Assembly (NCBI GenBank): GCA_028279475.1
Contig: JANQNR010000004.1
Coordinates: forward strand, 1-64,000
Source of the DNA: Rickettsiales bacterium
GTDB taxonomy: Bacteria > Pseudomonadota > Alphaproteobacteria > Rickettsiales > UBA998
DNA length: 64,000 bases
Direction: 5' to 3'
Below, piece after piece: positions 16,984 to 25,874 of this stretch (position 1 is its first letter; each line of letters opens with the position of its first letter). The position numbers were made by a program, and so were the translations under genes. The notes beneath the pieces are model-generated. The model was not told the origin of the DNA, searched no databases, and saw only the letters and a program-made list of their open reading frames with translations.

Positions 16984-17106
16984 GGATGCAACTGATAGAA
17001 TGATTGCTTGCTTAAGACAATCATATATCGACATAGAGCACGTTAAAAACGTTATGATTCACGTTGATGGTGGCGTTAGGTTTCACAGTGTTATGTGCGG
17101 TATGAT

Positions 17107-18360
17107 TTATTCATCCCCCATCTTCAGCGCAGCGATAAAGGCGGATTGAGGGATGTCGACGTTACCGATCGAACGCATTTTCTTCTTACCTTTTTTCTGT
17201 TTTTCCAGCAATTTGCGTTTCCGGCTAATATCGCCGCCATAGCATTTGGCGGTGACATCTTTACGTAAAGCAGAGATCGTTTCCCTGGCGATGATTTTGC
17301 CGCCGATGGCTGCCTGCACCGGGATTTTGAACAAATGCTGCGGGATCAGTTCCTTGAGTCGCTTACACAGCGCCCGGCCACGAAATTCGGCTTGAGAACG
17401 GTGGACAATCAGCGAGAGTGCATCGACTGGTTCAGCATTTACAAGTATGGAGAGTTTCACCAGATCACTGGCTTCGTAGCCGTCCATCTGATAGTCAAAG
17501 CTAGCATAACCCCTTGTGCAAGATTTCAGTCGGTCATAGAAGTCGAACACCACCTCGTTGAGCGGCAAGCGATAAACCGCCATCGCCCGCCCACTGACAT
17601 AGGTAAGGTCTTCCTGTACGCCTCGTTTTTCGGTGCAGAGCGACAGGACATTGCCCAGATATTCATCCGGTACCATGATCGTCCCCTTGATCCATGGCTC
17701 GCGCATTTCGGCGATTTTGGTGGGGTCGGGCATGTCGGCAGGGTTGTGCAGTTCGACATCGGTGCCGTCGCTCATCGTCATCTCATAGACCACGCTGGGA
17801 GCGGTGGTGATAAGATCGACGTCATATTCCCGCTCCAGCCGCTCCTGGATAATCTCTAGATGCAACAGGCCGAGGAAGCCGCAGCGGAAGCCCATGCCTA
17901 GTGCTGACGAGCTTTCCACCTCATAGTGAAAGCTGGCGTCATTGAGGTGCAGCTTGGCGATGCTGTGTTTGAGGTGCTCGTATTCGCCGGTATCGGTCGG
18001 ATACAGACCGCAGAACACCATCGGCTGGCTGGGTTGAAAGCCGGGTAGGGGAGCATCGGTCGGTTTGAGGTCATCGGTGATGGTATCGCCCACATTGGTA
18101 TCGGCTACCTGCTTAATGCCGGTGATGATATAACCGACCTCCCCGGCTCCCAGTTCCTTCATGCTGATTTTCTTCGGGGTGAAGACCCCGACATCATCGA
18201 CGGTATAGGTCGCGCCGTTCGACATCATGCGGATTTTTTGGCCTTTATTAATGTTGCCGGCAAATACGCGAATCAGGATAATGACGCCGAGATAGGTGTC
18301 GTACCAGCTATCCACGAGCAGGGCTTTGAGGGGAAGGGAGGAGGGACTCGATTTAGTCAT
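17107..18360 (-). CDS. lepA: LepA (EF-4) C-terminal part, split gene
   Basis: 418 residues covering domain II onward: [43 protein letters not shown], the GLYPTD motif, [20 protein letters not shown], the domain V segment and the EF-4-specific C-terminal domain ([18 protein letters not shown], then [20 protein letters not shown]). It lacks the whole G domain, which is encoded at 19327-19896. The proposed start is ATG 18360, from which 6-10 residues are not LepA-like. In intact LepA the two parts join through a short proline-rich linker. Confidence 0.9.
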   Translation of the reverse strand: MTKSSPSSLPLKALLVDSWYDTYLGVIILIRVFAGNINKGQKIRMMSNGATYTVDDVGVFTPKKISMKELGAGEVGYIITGIKQVADTNVGDTITDDLKPTDAPLPGFQPSQPMVFCGLYPTDTGEYEHLKHSIAKLHLNDASFHYEVESSSALGMGFRCGFLGLLHLEIIQERLEREYDVDLITTAPSVVYEMTMSDGTDVELHNPADMPDPTKIAEMREPWIKGTIMVPDEYLGNVLSLCTEKRGVQEDLTYVSGRAMAVYRLPLNEVVFDFYDRLKSCTRGYASFDYQMDGYEASDLVKLSILVNAEPVDALSLIVHRSQAEFRGRALCKRLKELIPQHLFKIPVQAAIGGKIIARETISALRKDVTAKCYGGDISRKRKLLEKQKKGKKKMRSIGNVDIPQSAFIAALKMGDE

Positions 18361-18706
18361 TATCCCGATACATACACAAATGCTTTTACAACAACAGCCA
18401 AAAAACACCAAAACTTCCAGTCAATACTAACATGGCACCCGAAACTGGTGTTAATTTCTATGGCTAGCTTTCTCGGTTTGGACATACAATCTCTTTGATA
18501 TAGGGCAGTGTATCAAATGGTACACGACACTCTAAAACGAGAAGAGTCAGTTTTTTGAATTTTTAACATCAGTATCCAAATTTTCTTATAAAATATTGAT
18601 CTATAATACAGAAAATTGATTAATTGTTTGTCCGAAAACATAAGTCAAGAAGCGCAGCTGTGTCTTGTTATTAGACTTTCCCCTTTAACCATACTACCCC
18701 ATCACC
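18361..18706. other. AT-rich 346-bp region inside the lepA interruption
   Basis: Noncoding as far as I can see, much more AT-rich than lepA, and lies between the divergently transcribed lepA C-part and the membrane protein gene. It must supply any new promoter for the C-part. TATAAT at 18602-18607 faces the membrane gene, without a good -35. No inverted-repeat ends or tRNA-like sequence were found. Confidence 0.5.
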
Positions 18707-19330
18707 ATGGAGTTTCTCATTAGCAAAGTCTTTTGGGGTATTGTTGCCAGCATCATCTCGTTTGTAGCATTGATGCCTTATATGGTTGGCACTTTTAAAG
18801 GCACTATCAAGCCGCATGTGTTTAGCTGGTTTATCTGGGGTGTTTCGACACTTACTGTATTTGCCGCGCAATGGGTTGACGATGGAGGGGCTGGCAGTTG
18901 GTCCACTGCGGTTGGTGGCAGCATGACCTTCGTGATTATTGCATTGGCTGTTTATCGCAGTCATCGCGACGCAGCTTTGCATCAAGATCAAAAGGCTGAT
19001 TTATCAATTACACGCGCAGATTGGGCAGTGCTTTTTACCTGTTTGTCTGCATTACCCTTGTGGTTTTTTACCGATAACCCATTGTTTGCCGTATGCCTGT
19101 TGACTATGATTGACATGCTGGCCTATATCCCCACGTTCCGTAAAAGCTGGCACAAGCCCTATGAAGAGCAGTTATTTATGTTTGTGGTGATGACCATACG
19201 GAACATAATTGCGGCGTCTTCATTAGAACATTACTCCATGACGACATTAATGTTTCCCGTGGTGACTGCATGCGCCAACATTGCGCTCATCAGTTTTATT
19301 ATGGTACGCAGGAAACAGATCGAACATTAA
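18707..19330 (+). CDS. seven-helix PQ-loop-like membrane protein inserted in lepA
   Basis: 207 residues with about seven hydrophobic segments in a 3+1+3 arrangement. Two similar loops follow a first helix in each half: [19 protein letters not shown] with VFSWFIWG in the first, [19 protein letters not shown] in the second. This is the layout of PQ-loop (SWEET/MtN3-like) transporters, although the exact PQ pair is MP/IP here. Substrate unknown. The stop codon overlaps that of the lepA N-part on the other strand. There is no transposase in the segment. Confidence 0.75.
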   Translation: MEFLISKVFWGIVASIISFVALMPYMVGTFKGTIKPHVFSWFIWGVSTLTVFAAQWVDDGGAGSWSTAVGGSMTFVIIALAVYRSHRDAALHQDQKADLSITRADWAVLFTCLSALPLWFFTDNPLFAVCLLTMIDMLAYIPTFRKSWHKPYEEQLFMFVVMTIRNIIAASSLEHYSMTTLMFPVVTACANIALISFIMVRRKQIEH

Positions 19331-19896
19331 GCCACTCTCGGTGCTGGCAGCCGTGTCACCACCGCTTCTAGGACGTCTTCAATCCCTAACCCAGTTTTGG
19401 CGGAGATTTCCAGCGCGTCAGAGGCATCCAGCCCGATGACATCTTCAATCTGCTGCTTGATACGCTCCGGCTCGGCGGCGGGCAGGTCAATCTTGTTCAG
19501 CACAGGTACGATCTCATGATCCGCTTCAATGGCTTTGTAGACGTTGGCCAGTGTTTGCGCTTCTACGCCTTGCGAAGCATCGACCACCAGTAGCGACCCT
19601 TCACAAGCGGCCAGGCATCGGCTCACCTCATAGGCAAAATCAACATGACCGGGCGTGTCCATGAGGTTAAGAATATAGGTTTCTCCATCCTTTGCCTTAT
19701 AGGTCAGGCGCACGGTCTGGGATTTAATAGTGATGCCACGTTCACGCTCCAGTTCCATATTATCGAGCAGTTGATCCTGCATCTCCCGGTCTTCCACCGC
19801 GCCGCAATACTGAATCAGGCGATCGGCTAGGGTGGACTTGCCGTGGTCGATATGGGCAACAATCGAAAAATTGCGGATTCTGGACAGATCAGTCAT
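19327..19896 (-). CDS. lepA: LepA (EF-4) N-terminal GTPase part, split gene
   Basis: 189 residues from [13 protein letters not shown] to [10 protein letters not shown]1 [10 protein letters not shown], switch I with [11 protein letters not shown]3 DTPGHVDF, G4 NKIDLP, G5 SAKTG. It stops just after the LPAP linker that in LepA leads into domain II. So the complete G domain is retained and the break falls between domains. The missing part is at 17107-18360 on the same strand, about 1 kb downstream. ATG 19896 is 21 bp from the divergent glycosylase gene, so their promoters overlap. Confidence 0.92.
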   Translation of the reverse strand: MTDLSRIRNFSIVAHIDHGKSTLADRLIQYCGAVEDREMQDQLLDNMELERERGITIKSQTVRLTYKAKDGETYILNLMDTPGHVDFAYEVSRCLAACEGSLLVVDASQGVEAQTLANVYKAIEADHEIVPVLNKIDLPAAEPERIKQQIEDVIGLDASDALEISAKTGLGIEDVLEAVVTRLPAPRVA

Positions 19897-19917
19897 GGCG
19901 TGACTATATAGTGGGTT

Positions 19918-20589
19918 ATGTCTGATTCTGCCAGCCGTTTTTCTACCGCTCCCGACTATTGGGGTGCCGCTATTACGCATCTATCCAATGATGTGGTCAT
20001 GCAGGCGATCATCACGCGATTTCCGACCGGTACACTGGTGAGTCGTGGCGATCCGTTTTACACGCTGATGCGTTCCATTGTCGGGCAGCAGGTCTCGGTG
20101 AAGGCGGCGGATGCCATCTGGGGACGAGTGGAGGCATTGTGTCAGAAACCTCTCCTAGAGGGAGAGGGAACTATACTGTCTCCCACCACCATCCCCCATC
20201 TGACCGATGATGAACTGCGTGCCTGCGGTTTATCGCGTCAGAAAATCCGCTATGTGCGTAGTCTGGCTGAGTTCTTTATTGAGGAGGCTATCACACCGGA
20301 TGTCTGGGATGACATGGGCGATGAGGCCGTTATTCGCCATGTGACCCAGGTCAAAGGGATCGGGCGCTGGACGGCGGAGATGTTCCTGATGTTCTGTCTG
20401 TTGCGCCCGGACGTGTTTCCACTTGATGATCTGGGGCTGCAACGGGCGATCTCACAGGCTTACGGTCTGGACTATGATGCATTCTGTAAACGTTCGGCAT
20501 TGAAGCTGTCCGAGTCATGGCAACCCTATCGCAGTGTGGCCACCTGGTATCTCTGGCGTTCGATCGATCCGGCGGAGGTGTGTTATTGA
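19918..20589 (+). CDS. DNA-3-methyladenine glycosylase II-like (HhH-GPD)
   Basis: 223 residues. Removes alkylated bases from DNA in base-excision repair. The HhH-GPD core is clear: [19 protein letters not shown], then [17 protein letters not shown], the helix-hairpin-helix [15 protein letters not shown], and the catalytic Asp in [15 protein letters not shown]. The compact length matches the bacterial AlkA-like/MagIII-type enzymes without the N-terminal domain. Divergent from lepA. Confidence 0.92.
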   Translation: MSDSASRFSTAPDYWGAAITHLSNDVVMQAIITRFPTGTLVSRGDPFYTLMRSIVGQQVSVKAADAIWGRVEALCQKPLLEGEGTILSPTTIPHLTDDELRACGLSRQKIRYVRSLAEFFIEEAITPDVWDDMGDEAVIRHVTQVKGIGRWTAEMFLMFCLLRPDVFPLDDLGLQRAISQAYGLDYDAFCKRSALKLSESWQPYRSVATWYLWRSIDPAEVCY

Positions 20590-20594
20590 ACAGG

Positions 20595-22040
20595 TTATAG
20601 GGATTGGGTATTGTTGCTATCCATCGTTTTTCCTGTTCTTTTGGGAGAATGAGGGGGAGATATGATAATGGCCGATGGTTTGGTGATGATTGTTTCCTTG
20701 TTAAACAATGCGATAGCGCCCCCAAACTCTGCTGCGTAGAGATCGACTATTGTTGGTGGATTACCAACCGTATCTGAAAGATATTTTGCTTCGGCATCTT
20801 TGATAGAAAGCGGATCGGATAAAGAGTGAGTTTGCATATACTGATTCAGTGCTGTTGCCAATCTTTGTCCTGTCGGGGTGCTAGCAATGTGCTGCTGATA
20901 CGCTGCTAATGCCGGCATGTTCGTCATTTTGGGAGACATTTGTTTTCCCGGCTCACTGTGCTCCAGTTTTCCCAGGAACGTTTCATTGGTAACGCCTTTT
21001 TGTTTAATCGCAGCAATGATATCCGTTTTATCACCTTCCATGGCAATTCCGTCTTTGAATGCTTCGCGTATTGTGTGAGGGTTCGTGCCTTTAAGCGCAA
21101 TCTGCTGCTGCTCTGCCGTCCGTTGGCTTATGAGTTGTGTGATATGCGTATCGTTACCTTCCAGAATCGGTAAAAGCGCCTCATGAATATAACGGGGAAG
21201 GATGCCACTCTTTTTCGCATACAGATCTTTCCCCTTCTTTAATCCGATTTCAGCCGCAAGAATAAGGGGAACGGCTGCATAGAAACTGTATTCTACGGCT
21301 TTTGCTCCCCGTTTTTCTACTTCGGTGGTAAACATGTGGTGAGGATCATTGGCCAGGGTATCAATGCCAACCATCACTTCCTGATATCCCTGTTCTAAAA
21401 TATCCTGATTATGAATGGCTGCCCCGACTGCCATACGTGCGGTGCCTCGCCAGTACCCATGATTTTGTTGCGCTTTTTCATTAACGATGGCGGGGGTTTC
21501 TCCTATGGATAACATGCCAATTTGTGGGTTATTCGGAATATACGATACCAGGGTTGATTGTACGTTATGCAGCCATTGATCAATATTTCGTTGCTGATGT
21601 TCGGGTAAGGCATCCCGTATTTGTGTATAACTGTTTGCTATAGCACATAAGGTAAGCGATAAATTGAACTGGGATATATTATCATTTTTATCTGCCAATT
21701 CTGCTGATGCAGCAATCTCCTGCTTTTTCTTTTGGTGAATCTCAGGATGAAAAAAATGTGTGAGTGCTTCCTTGTCTGCCCATTCACTTAACCAATCACC
21801 CAGTAATTGTGCTGCTGCTATGTTACCTGTAGTCGTATAACGGTTGGCCTGATCGGCAAATGCCTGCCGGGCTGCGCGTAGCGGTGCAACGCGTCGATCA
21901 TAATCTCCAGATTGTTTTTCAAAATTTCTGCTGAGAAAATTGGTGCCCATGCCAATAATACTGTCTGGAGCCGGAGGCATGTCATCATTTCGCGGGTTGG
22001 CAGCCACGATAGTTGGTTGAGCTTGAAATGGATGGCTCAT
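20595..22040 (-). CDS. PL5 alginate-lyase-like protein without signal peptide
   Basis: 481 residues. Residues ~55-260 match the alginate lyase alpha/alpha barrel: LLGDWLSEWADKEAL, FNLSLTLCAIANSYTQI, then QNHGYWRGTARM and EVEKRGAKAVEYSFYAAVPL. Asn193-His194, Arg244 and Tyr251 line up with the Asn-His, Arg and Tyr used by Sphingomonas A1-III, with the same 7-residue Arg-Tyr spacing. Known members are periplasmic, but this one starts MSHPFQAQ and has no signal peptide. It carries a ~200-residue unrelated tail (repeated Thr/Gln-rich helices). It could act on an internal polymer or leave by another route. Confidence 0.75.
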   Translation of the reverse strand: MSHPFQAQPTIVAANPRNDDMPPAPDSIIGMGTNFLSRNFEKQSGDYDRRVAPLRAARQAFADQANRYTTTGNIAAAQLLGDWLSEWADKEALTHFFHPEIHQKKKQEIAASAELADKNDNISQFNLSLTLCAIANSYTQIRDALPEHQQRNIDQWLHNVQSTLVSYIPNNPQIGMLSIGETPAIVNEKAQQNHGYWRGTARMAVGAAIHNQDILEQGYQEVMVGIDTLANDPHHMFTTEVEKRGAKAVEYSFYAAVPLILAAEIGLKKGKDLYAKKSGILPRYIHEALLPILEGNDTHITQLISQRTAEQQQIALKGTNPHTIREAFKDGIAMEGDKTDIIAAIKQKGVTNETFLGKLEHSEPGKQMSPKMTNMPALAAYQQHIASTPTGQRLATALNQYMQTHSLSDPLSIKDAEAKYLSDTVGNPPTIVDLYAAEFGGAIALFNKETIITKPSAIIISPPHSPKRTGKTMDSNNTQSL

Positions 22041-22067
22041 GAGAGTGTTATATCTATTAATTGTCCT

Positions 22068-23798
22068 CTACGCCACTTGATCCTGCACAATGGCGCGTGC
22101 TTGCGGGAATTGTAGGCGTACGGTGGTGCCCTCGCCCAGTGCACTGGTCAGGGTCAGTGAGCCGCCATGCAGTTCAGTGAACATGCGGCACAGCGGCAGT
22201 CCCAGCCCGGTGCCTTCATGGCTCTGTGAGCGATGCACCTGTCCAAAGACGGCCAGTGCTGTTGGAATATCTTCCTCGGCAATACCGATACCGGTGTCCG
22301 ATACCTCAATAATAATGTTACCGCTGTTATCCTGATGGGCGCGCAACGAGATGGTGCCTTCCGGTGGGGTAAACTTAATGGCATTGGATACCAGGTTAAT
22401 CAGCACCTGTTTCAGCTTGCGCTTGTCGGCAAACAGCACGGGCATCTCTTCTTTCACATCTACCACGAGTTTGACACCCTTGCTTTTGACTTTCTCGTTC
22501 ATGATGCGCAAGGTTTCATCAATGATGGAAGGAATCGAAACCTTTTCTTCAATGATTTCAAGCCGACCAGCTTCTCCTTTTGAAAACTCCAAAATATCGT
22601 TGATGAGATGCAGCAGGTGATTGCCGCAAAGTGTAATATCGGCCATTCGCTCTTTTTGCTTACTATTCATCGGTCCGAAATAGCCGGCGGTCATCATCTC
22701 GGAAAACCCGATAATCGCATTGAGCGGTGTACGCAGTTCGTGCGACATGTTCGCGAGAAATTCAGATTTTGCCTGAGATGCGAGGATAGCTGATGCTTCC
22801 GATTTTTCTACCCTCATGATTTGTTTGGACAGTGTTATGATAAAGAAAGAGCCAATCGAACCAAATAGCACGATCAGCAGCAGGAAGGATAAATCTTTGA
22901 AGCGATCATCCCAGAAATTATCCAGAAAAGAGGCTTCGTCAATACTCACAACGGCTGTTAGTGGTAAATCATCCAGTTTCTGATACGCCAGCACCTTGAT
23001 CGTTTCTGAGCCTCGATAGATCATGGCATTGCGCAGTGAATCTTGCTGATTCTCCAGTATACTACGCCATACGTCACTGCCACCCTGCCACAGGCGATCA
23101 TGATTCATCGTATCGAAGATGCTTTTGCCATCTTCCATCAACAAGTCAATATGGTGTTGTTCGCCGCTGTCAATTGACTGAAAATAATCGAGAAAGAAAT
23201 CAGCATTGACAACAGCGATAACAGCGCCACCAAATGTGCCATCCAGTTTGCTCATGCGACGTGCTACCAGGATGGCATGCAACGAGGTATCACGCGTGGT
23301 TTGGTATGGCATCACCACATGGGATTGCGTATCGTCTTCACGCAGGATGGCGAAGGGTAAAAAGTCTTCAAACGACCCTTGATAATCAATCCATTGTGAG
23401 TATTCCTTGCTATTGACTGCAATTTCCGCCTGGCCATGCTCGTTAATCAGCATCATGGCAACCGTTTGTGGGGTAGAGTCGACCCAAAGTTTGAAGTTAT
23501 GAACAATGTCCTGAGGGAGTCTGCCGCCAAATAGCAAATTCATGTGTTGTCGTTCGACGGCATGTTGCAGCAACAAGTCCACGACCCGGATATTCTGGTC
23601 GACATGCTCTGAAACGATAGCTGCCAGCCGCAATGCCTCTGACTGTGCATTATTATAAGAGCGGCGATATTCATTAAAGGTTTGGTAGAACATCACGCCG
23701 ATTGCTACGCACATCATCAGCAGGCTCATACCAACAAGCCAGCGTACACGTTTTGAACGTTTGGGTTGTAACCGCTTATATACTTCTTTGACCGCCAT
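22068..23798 (-). CDS. membrane sensor histidine kinase
   Basis: 576 residues. TM1 about 20-42 (WLVGMSLLMMCVAIGVMFY), a periplasmic sensor of ~255 residues with the dCache-like layout, TM2 about 303-326 (LLLIVLFGSIGSFFIITL), then HisKA with FLANMSHELRTPLNAIIGF (His ~355), and HATPase_c with NLVSNAIKFT, DTGIGI and GTGLGLPL. No HAMP domain and no receiver. The partner regulator is not in the window. Confidence 0.92.
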   Translation of the reverse strand: MAVKEVYKRLQPKRSKRVRWLVGMSLLMMCVAIGVMFYQTFNEYRRSYNNAQSEALRLAAIVSEHVDQNIRVVDLLLQHAVERQHMNLLFGGRLPQDIVHNFKLWVDSTPQTVAMMLINEHGQAEIAVNSKEYSQWIDYQGSFEDFLPFAILREDDTQSHVVMPYQTTRDTSLHAILVARRMSKLDGTFGGAVIAVVNADFFLDYFQSIDSGEQHHIDLLMEDGKSIFDTMNHDRLWQGGSDVWRSILENQQDSLRNAMIYRGSETIKVLAYQKLDDLPLTAVVSIDEASFLDNFWDDRFKDLSFLLLIVLFGSIGSFFIITLSKQIMRVEKSEASAILASQAKSEFLANMSHELRTPLNAIIGFSEMMTAGYFGPMNSKQKERMADITLCGNHLLHLINDILEFSKGEAGRLEIIEEKVSIPSIIDETLRIMNEKVKSKGVKLVVDVKEEMPVLFADKRKLKQVLINLVSNAIKFTPPEGTISLRAHQDNSGNIIIEVSDTGIGIAEEDIPTALAVFGQVHRSQSHEGTGLGLPLCRMFTELHGGSLTLTSALGEGTTVRLQFPQARAIVQDQVA

Positions 23799-23902
23799 AC
23801 CAGTGAAGATCGTTAATTTTCATCTCTCTTAATGCATCATAAATGTTAAGAAATAAAGACATTACTGCCATCATTCCTGATTTGCGTTAATTTAGCACTA
23901 AT

Positions 23903-23964
23903 TATAGCAGTTCAGCGTAAGAATTTCCCATGTGGAGGAATTCTTACGTTGAGAAACTGCTATA
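23903..23964. repeat. palindromic repeat, family A (TATAGCAGTT ends)
   Basis: 62 bp: TATAGCAGTTCAGCGTAAGAA, short loop, then the inverted arm ending AAACTGCTATA. The inner stem bases differ from 11306-11368 but remain complementary (GCGTAAG with CTTACGT). Confidence 0.88.
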
Positions 23965-23975
23965 TATTTAAAGAT

Positions 23976-24302
23976 ATACTCGACCTTCAGCTTTTAGGCC
24001 TCGTTGAGAGATATATTAAGGGTTTGCCATGCGACTGATTTTGCCGAAGAACAAGGGGAATATTGCACCGCGTAGTGGTGCTACGGGGAAAATATTTTCC
24101 GACGTTATTCGGCAAAATCAGCCATGGTTCTTCGAATTGCGGCGAAAATGGCCGACTACTTTGTTGAAGTCCTTGTCCGTAGCAACCACTACGCACTGCG
24201 GGCTTCGCCTCGTATTCAGCCATTTTCGACTCGCAACAAAACATTAATATATCTCTCAACGAGGCCTAAATTCCATAAGGAATTTTAACGCTGAACGAGT
24301 AT
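23976..24302. repeat. palindromic repeat, family B (ATACTCG ends), interrupted
   Basis: Left part ATACTCGACCTTCAGC, right part CGCTGAACGAGTAT. If the element at 23993-24270 is removed at its TA, the two parts join into a ~56-bp palindrome that aligns along its whole length with the reverse complement of the intact copy at 61818-61871, including the central AAATTCC/GGAATTT arms. Confidence 0.82.
23993..24270. mobile_element. MITE-like element with 27-bp perfect terminal inverted repeats
   Basis: The ends 23993-24019 and 24244-24270 are exact inverse copies over 27 bp (TTTAGGCCTCGTTGAGAG...). Read as TA-GGCC...GGCC-TA the element is ~270 bp with a TA target duplication, as Tc1/mariner/IS630-type elements make. 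Inside are three more inverse pairs: 24027-24048 with 24108-24127 (14 bp exact core CTGATTTTGCCGAA), 24070-24086 with 24177-24194 (one base different), and 24143-24152 with 24219-24228. They interlock rather than nest. No coding capacity, so it would need a transposase in trans. Confidence 0.85.
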
Positions 24303-24353
24303 ATAGACTGAAATCTCTTTACATACTTCAACATAGGCAGGTAGGCTCCTCCT

Positions 24354-25874
24354 ATGGTCGCCCATATCCATACGCTGGCATTTGAAGGCATCGACGTTAC
24401 CGACGTGGAAGTGCAGGTACATATAGCATCAGGCATGCCGGCATTTACCATTGTCGGTCTTCCGGATAAGGCGGTGGCCGAATCTCGTGAGCGGGTGCGT
24501 GTCGCTATTCAGGCGCTTGGGCTTGCATTGCCGGCGAAACGGATTACCGTTAATCTTGCGCCGGCTGATATTACCAAGGAAGGGAGCCATTTTGATCTTC
24601 CGATCGCGGTGGGGTTACTGGTGGCGATGGGTGTGATCCCTCAGGATGCTGTGAGCGGACACATGGTGCTAGGAGAGTTATCGTTGGATGGGCGTATTTT
24701 GCCAGTGAGCGGCGTGCTTCCCGCGGCCATAGGAGCTTCAGCCCGTGAACTTGGTATTTTATGCCCCGCCGGGAATGCTGATGAAGCCAGTTGGGCAGGT
24801 GGATTGGATATTTTAGCGCCGGATTCGCTTCTAACACTGATTAATCACATTAAAGGGGTACAAGTCTTGGCACCGCCATGCCCTGTGATTGACACCAATA
24901 CCCCTAAATATCCTGATTTAGCACAAGTCCGGGGGCACCCCCAAGCCAGGCGGGCATTGGAAATTGCAGCCGCTGGTGGACATAACTTGTTGATGGTAGG
25001 GCCGCCCGGTACCGGAAAATCCATGCTGGCTTCGTGTCTGCCGGGGATATTGCCACCTCTGAGTACAAGGGAAATGTTGGACATCAGTGTCATCGCTAGC
25101 GTTGCTGGTATGTTGCCAGAAGGCGGATTGGTACGGCAGCGTCCATTCCGTACACCGCATCATTCGGCGTCACTCCCGGCCATGGTGGGGGGAGGCAAGC
25201 GTGCGAAGCCAGGGGAAATTTCACTGGCGCATCACGGCGTATTGTTTCTGGATGAACTGCCGGAGTTCCCCCGCCCGGTGCTGGAAGCGCTCCGACAACC
25301 ACTGGAAACGCGGAATGTCACCATCTCCCGGGTGAATGCCCATATTACTTATCCGGCTAGTTTTCAATTAGTGGCCGCCATGAACCCCTGCCGTTGTGGG
25401 TATTTGGGTGATGCGGAACGTGCCTGTTCCAAAGCGCCGCGCTGTGGTGAAGATTATCAGGGCAAAATCTCCGGCCCCATGTTAGATCGATTTGATTTAC
25501 ATATCGATATGCCGATGCTCAGCGGACAGGAGATGTTTTCAGACGATGTGGGAGAAACTTCAGAGATTGTTGCAAAACGTGTATTGTCGGCACGTCAGGT
25601 GCAGGCACAACGGTACAATGATGATGTGACTATTAACGCGACCGCAACGGCAGAACAGATCAACAGTTTGCTATCATGGGAGCCAGAAGCAAAATCATTG
25701 CTCCAGCAAGCAGCTGGGCAATTGCGCCTCTCCATGCGGGGGATTACCCGGATCAGCCGCGTTGCTGCAACCATTGCTGATCTGGCACAGCAACCTACTA
25801 TTCGGCGTGGTGCCGTCGCCGAAGCCCTTAACTATCGCCATGTCACCTATGACCAGTCCTGCCTCGTCGCCTGA
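24354..25874 (+). CDS. comM: ComM/YifB family AAA ATPase (Mg-chelatase-like)
   Basis: 506 residues. N-terminal ChlI/LonC-like domain (about 20-170; VNLAPADITKEGSHFDLP is the family signature), then the AAA motor with Walker A GPPGTGKSMLASCLPGIL, Walker B-like VLFLDELPEF, AAMNPCRCGYLGD with zinc-finger-type cysteines, and the sensor region DRFDLHIDMP. ComM is a branch-migration helicase for natural transformation in other bacteria. The 3' end overlaps the J-domain-like gene. Confidence 0.95.
   Translation: MVAHIHTLAFEGIDVTDVEVQVHIASGMPAFTIVGLPDKAVAESRERVRVAIQALGLALPAKRITVNLAPADITKEGSHFDLPIAVGLLVAMGVIPQDAVSGHMVLGELSLDGRILPVSGVLPAAIGASARELGILCPAGNADEASWAGGLDILAPDSLLTLINHIKGVQVLAPPCPVIDTNTPKYPDLAQVRGHPQARRALEIAAAGGHNLLMVGPPGTGKSMLASCLPGILPPLSTREMLDISVIASVAGMLPEGGLVRQRPFRTPHHSASLPAMVGGGKRAKPGEISLAHHGVLFLDELPEFPRPVLEALRQPLETRNVTISRVNAHITYPASFQLVAAMNPCRCGYLGDAERACSKAPRCGEDYQGKISGPMLDRFDLHIDMPMLSGQEMFSDDVGETSEIVAKRVLSARQVQAQRYNDDVTINATATAEQINSLLSWEPEAKSLLQQAAGQLRLSMRGITRISRVAATIADLAQQPTIRRGAVAEALNYRHVTYDQSCLVA

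Larger units (their letters stand above)
23799..24353. other. 555-bp intergenic region made mostly of nested repeats
   Basis: Between the divergent histidine kinase and comM genes. It holds a family A hairpin (23903-23964), then a family B palindrome (23976-24302) interrupted by a 278-bp inverted-repeat element (23993-24270). About 100 bp of ordinary sequence remains on the kinase side and 50 bp before comM. No protein gene is convincing. Confidence 0.8.

Noticed and set aside
24029-24259. Small proteins inside the inverted-repeat element
   Set aside because: Both strands are open by chance because of the repeats; no ribosome-binding site and no family.
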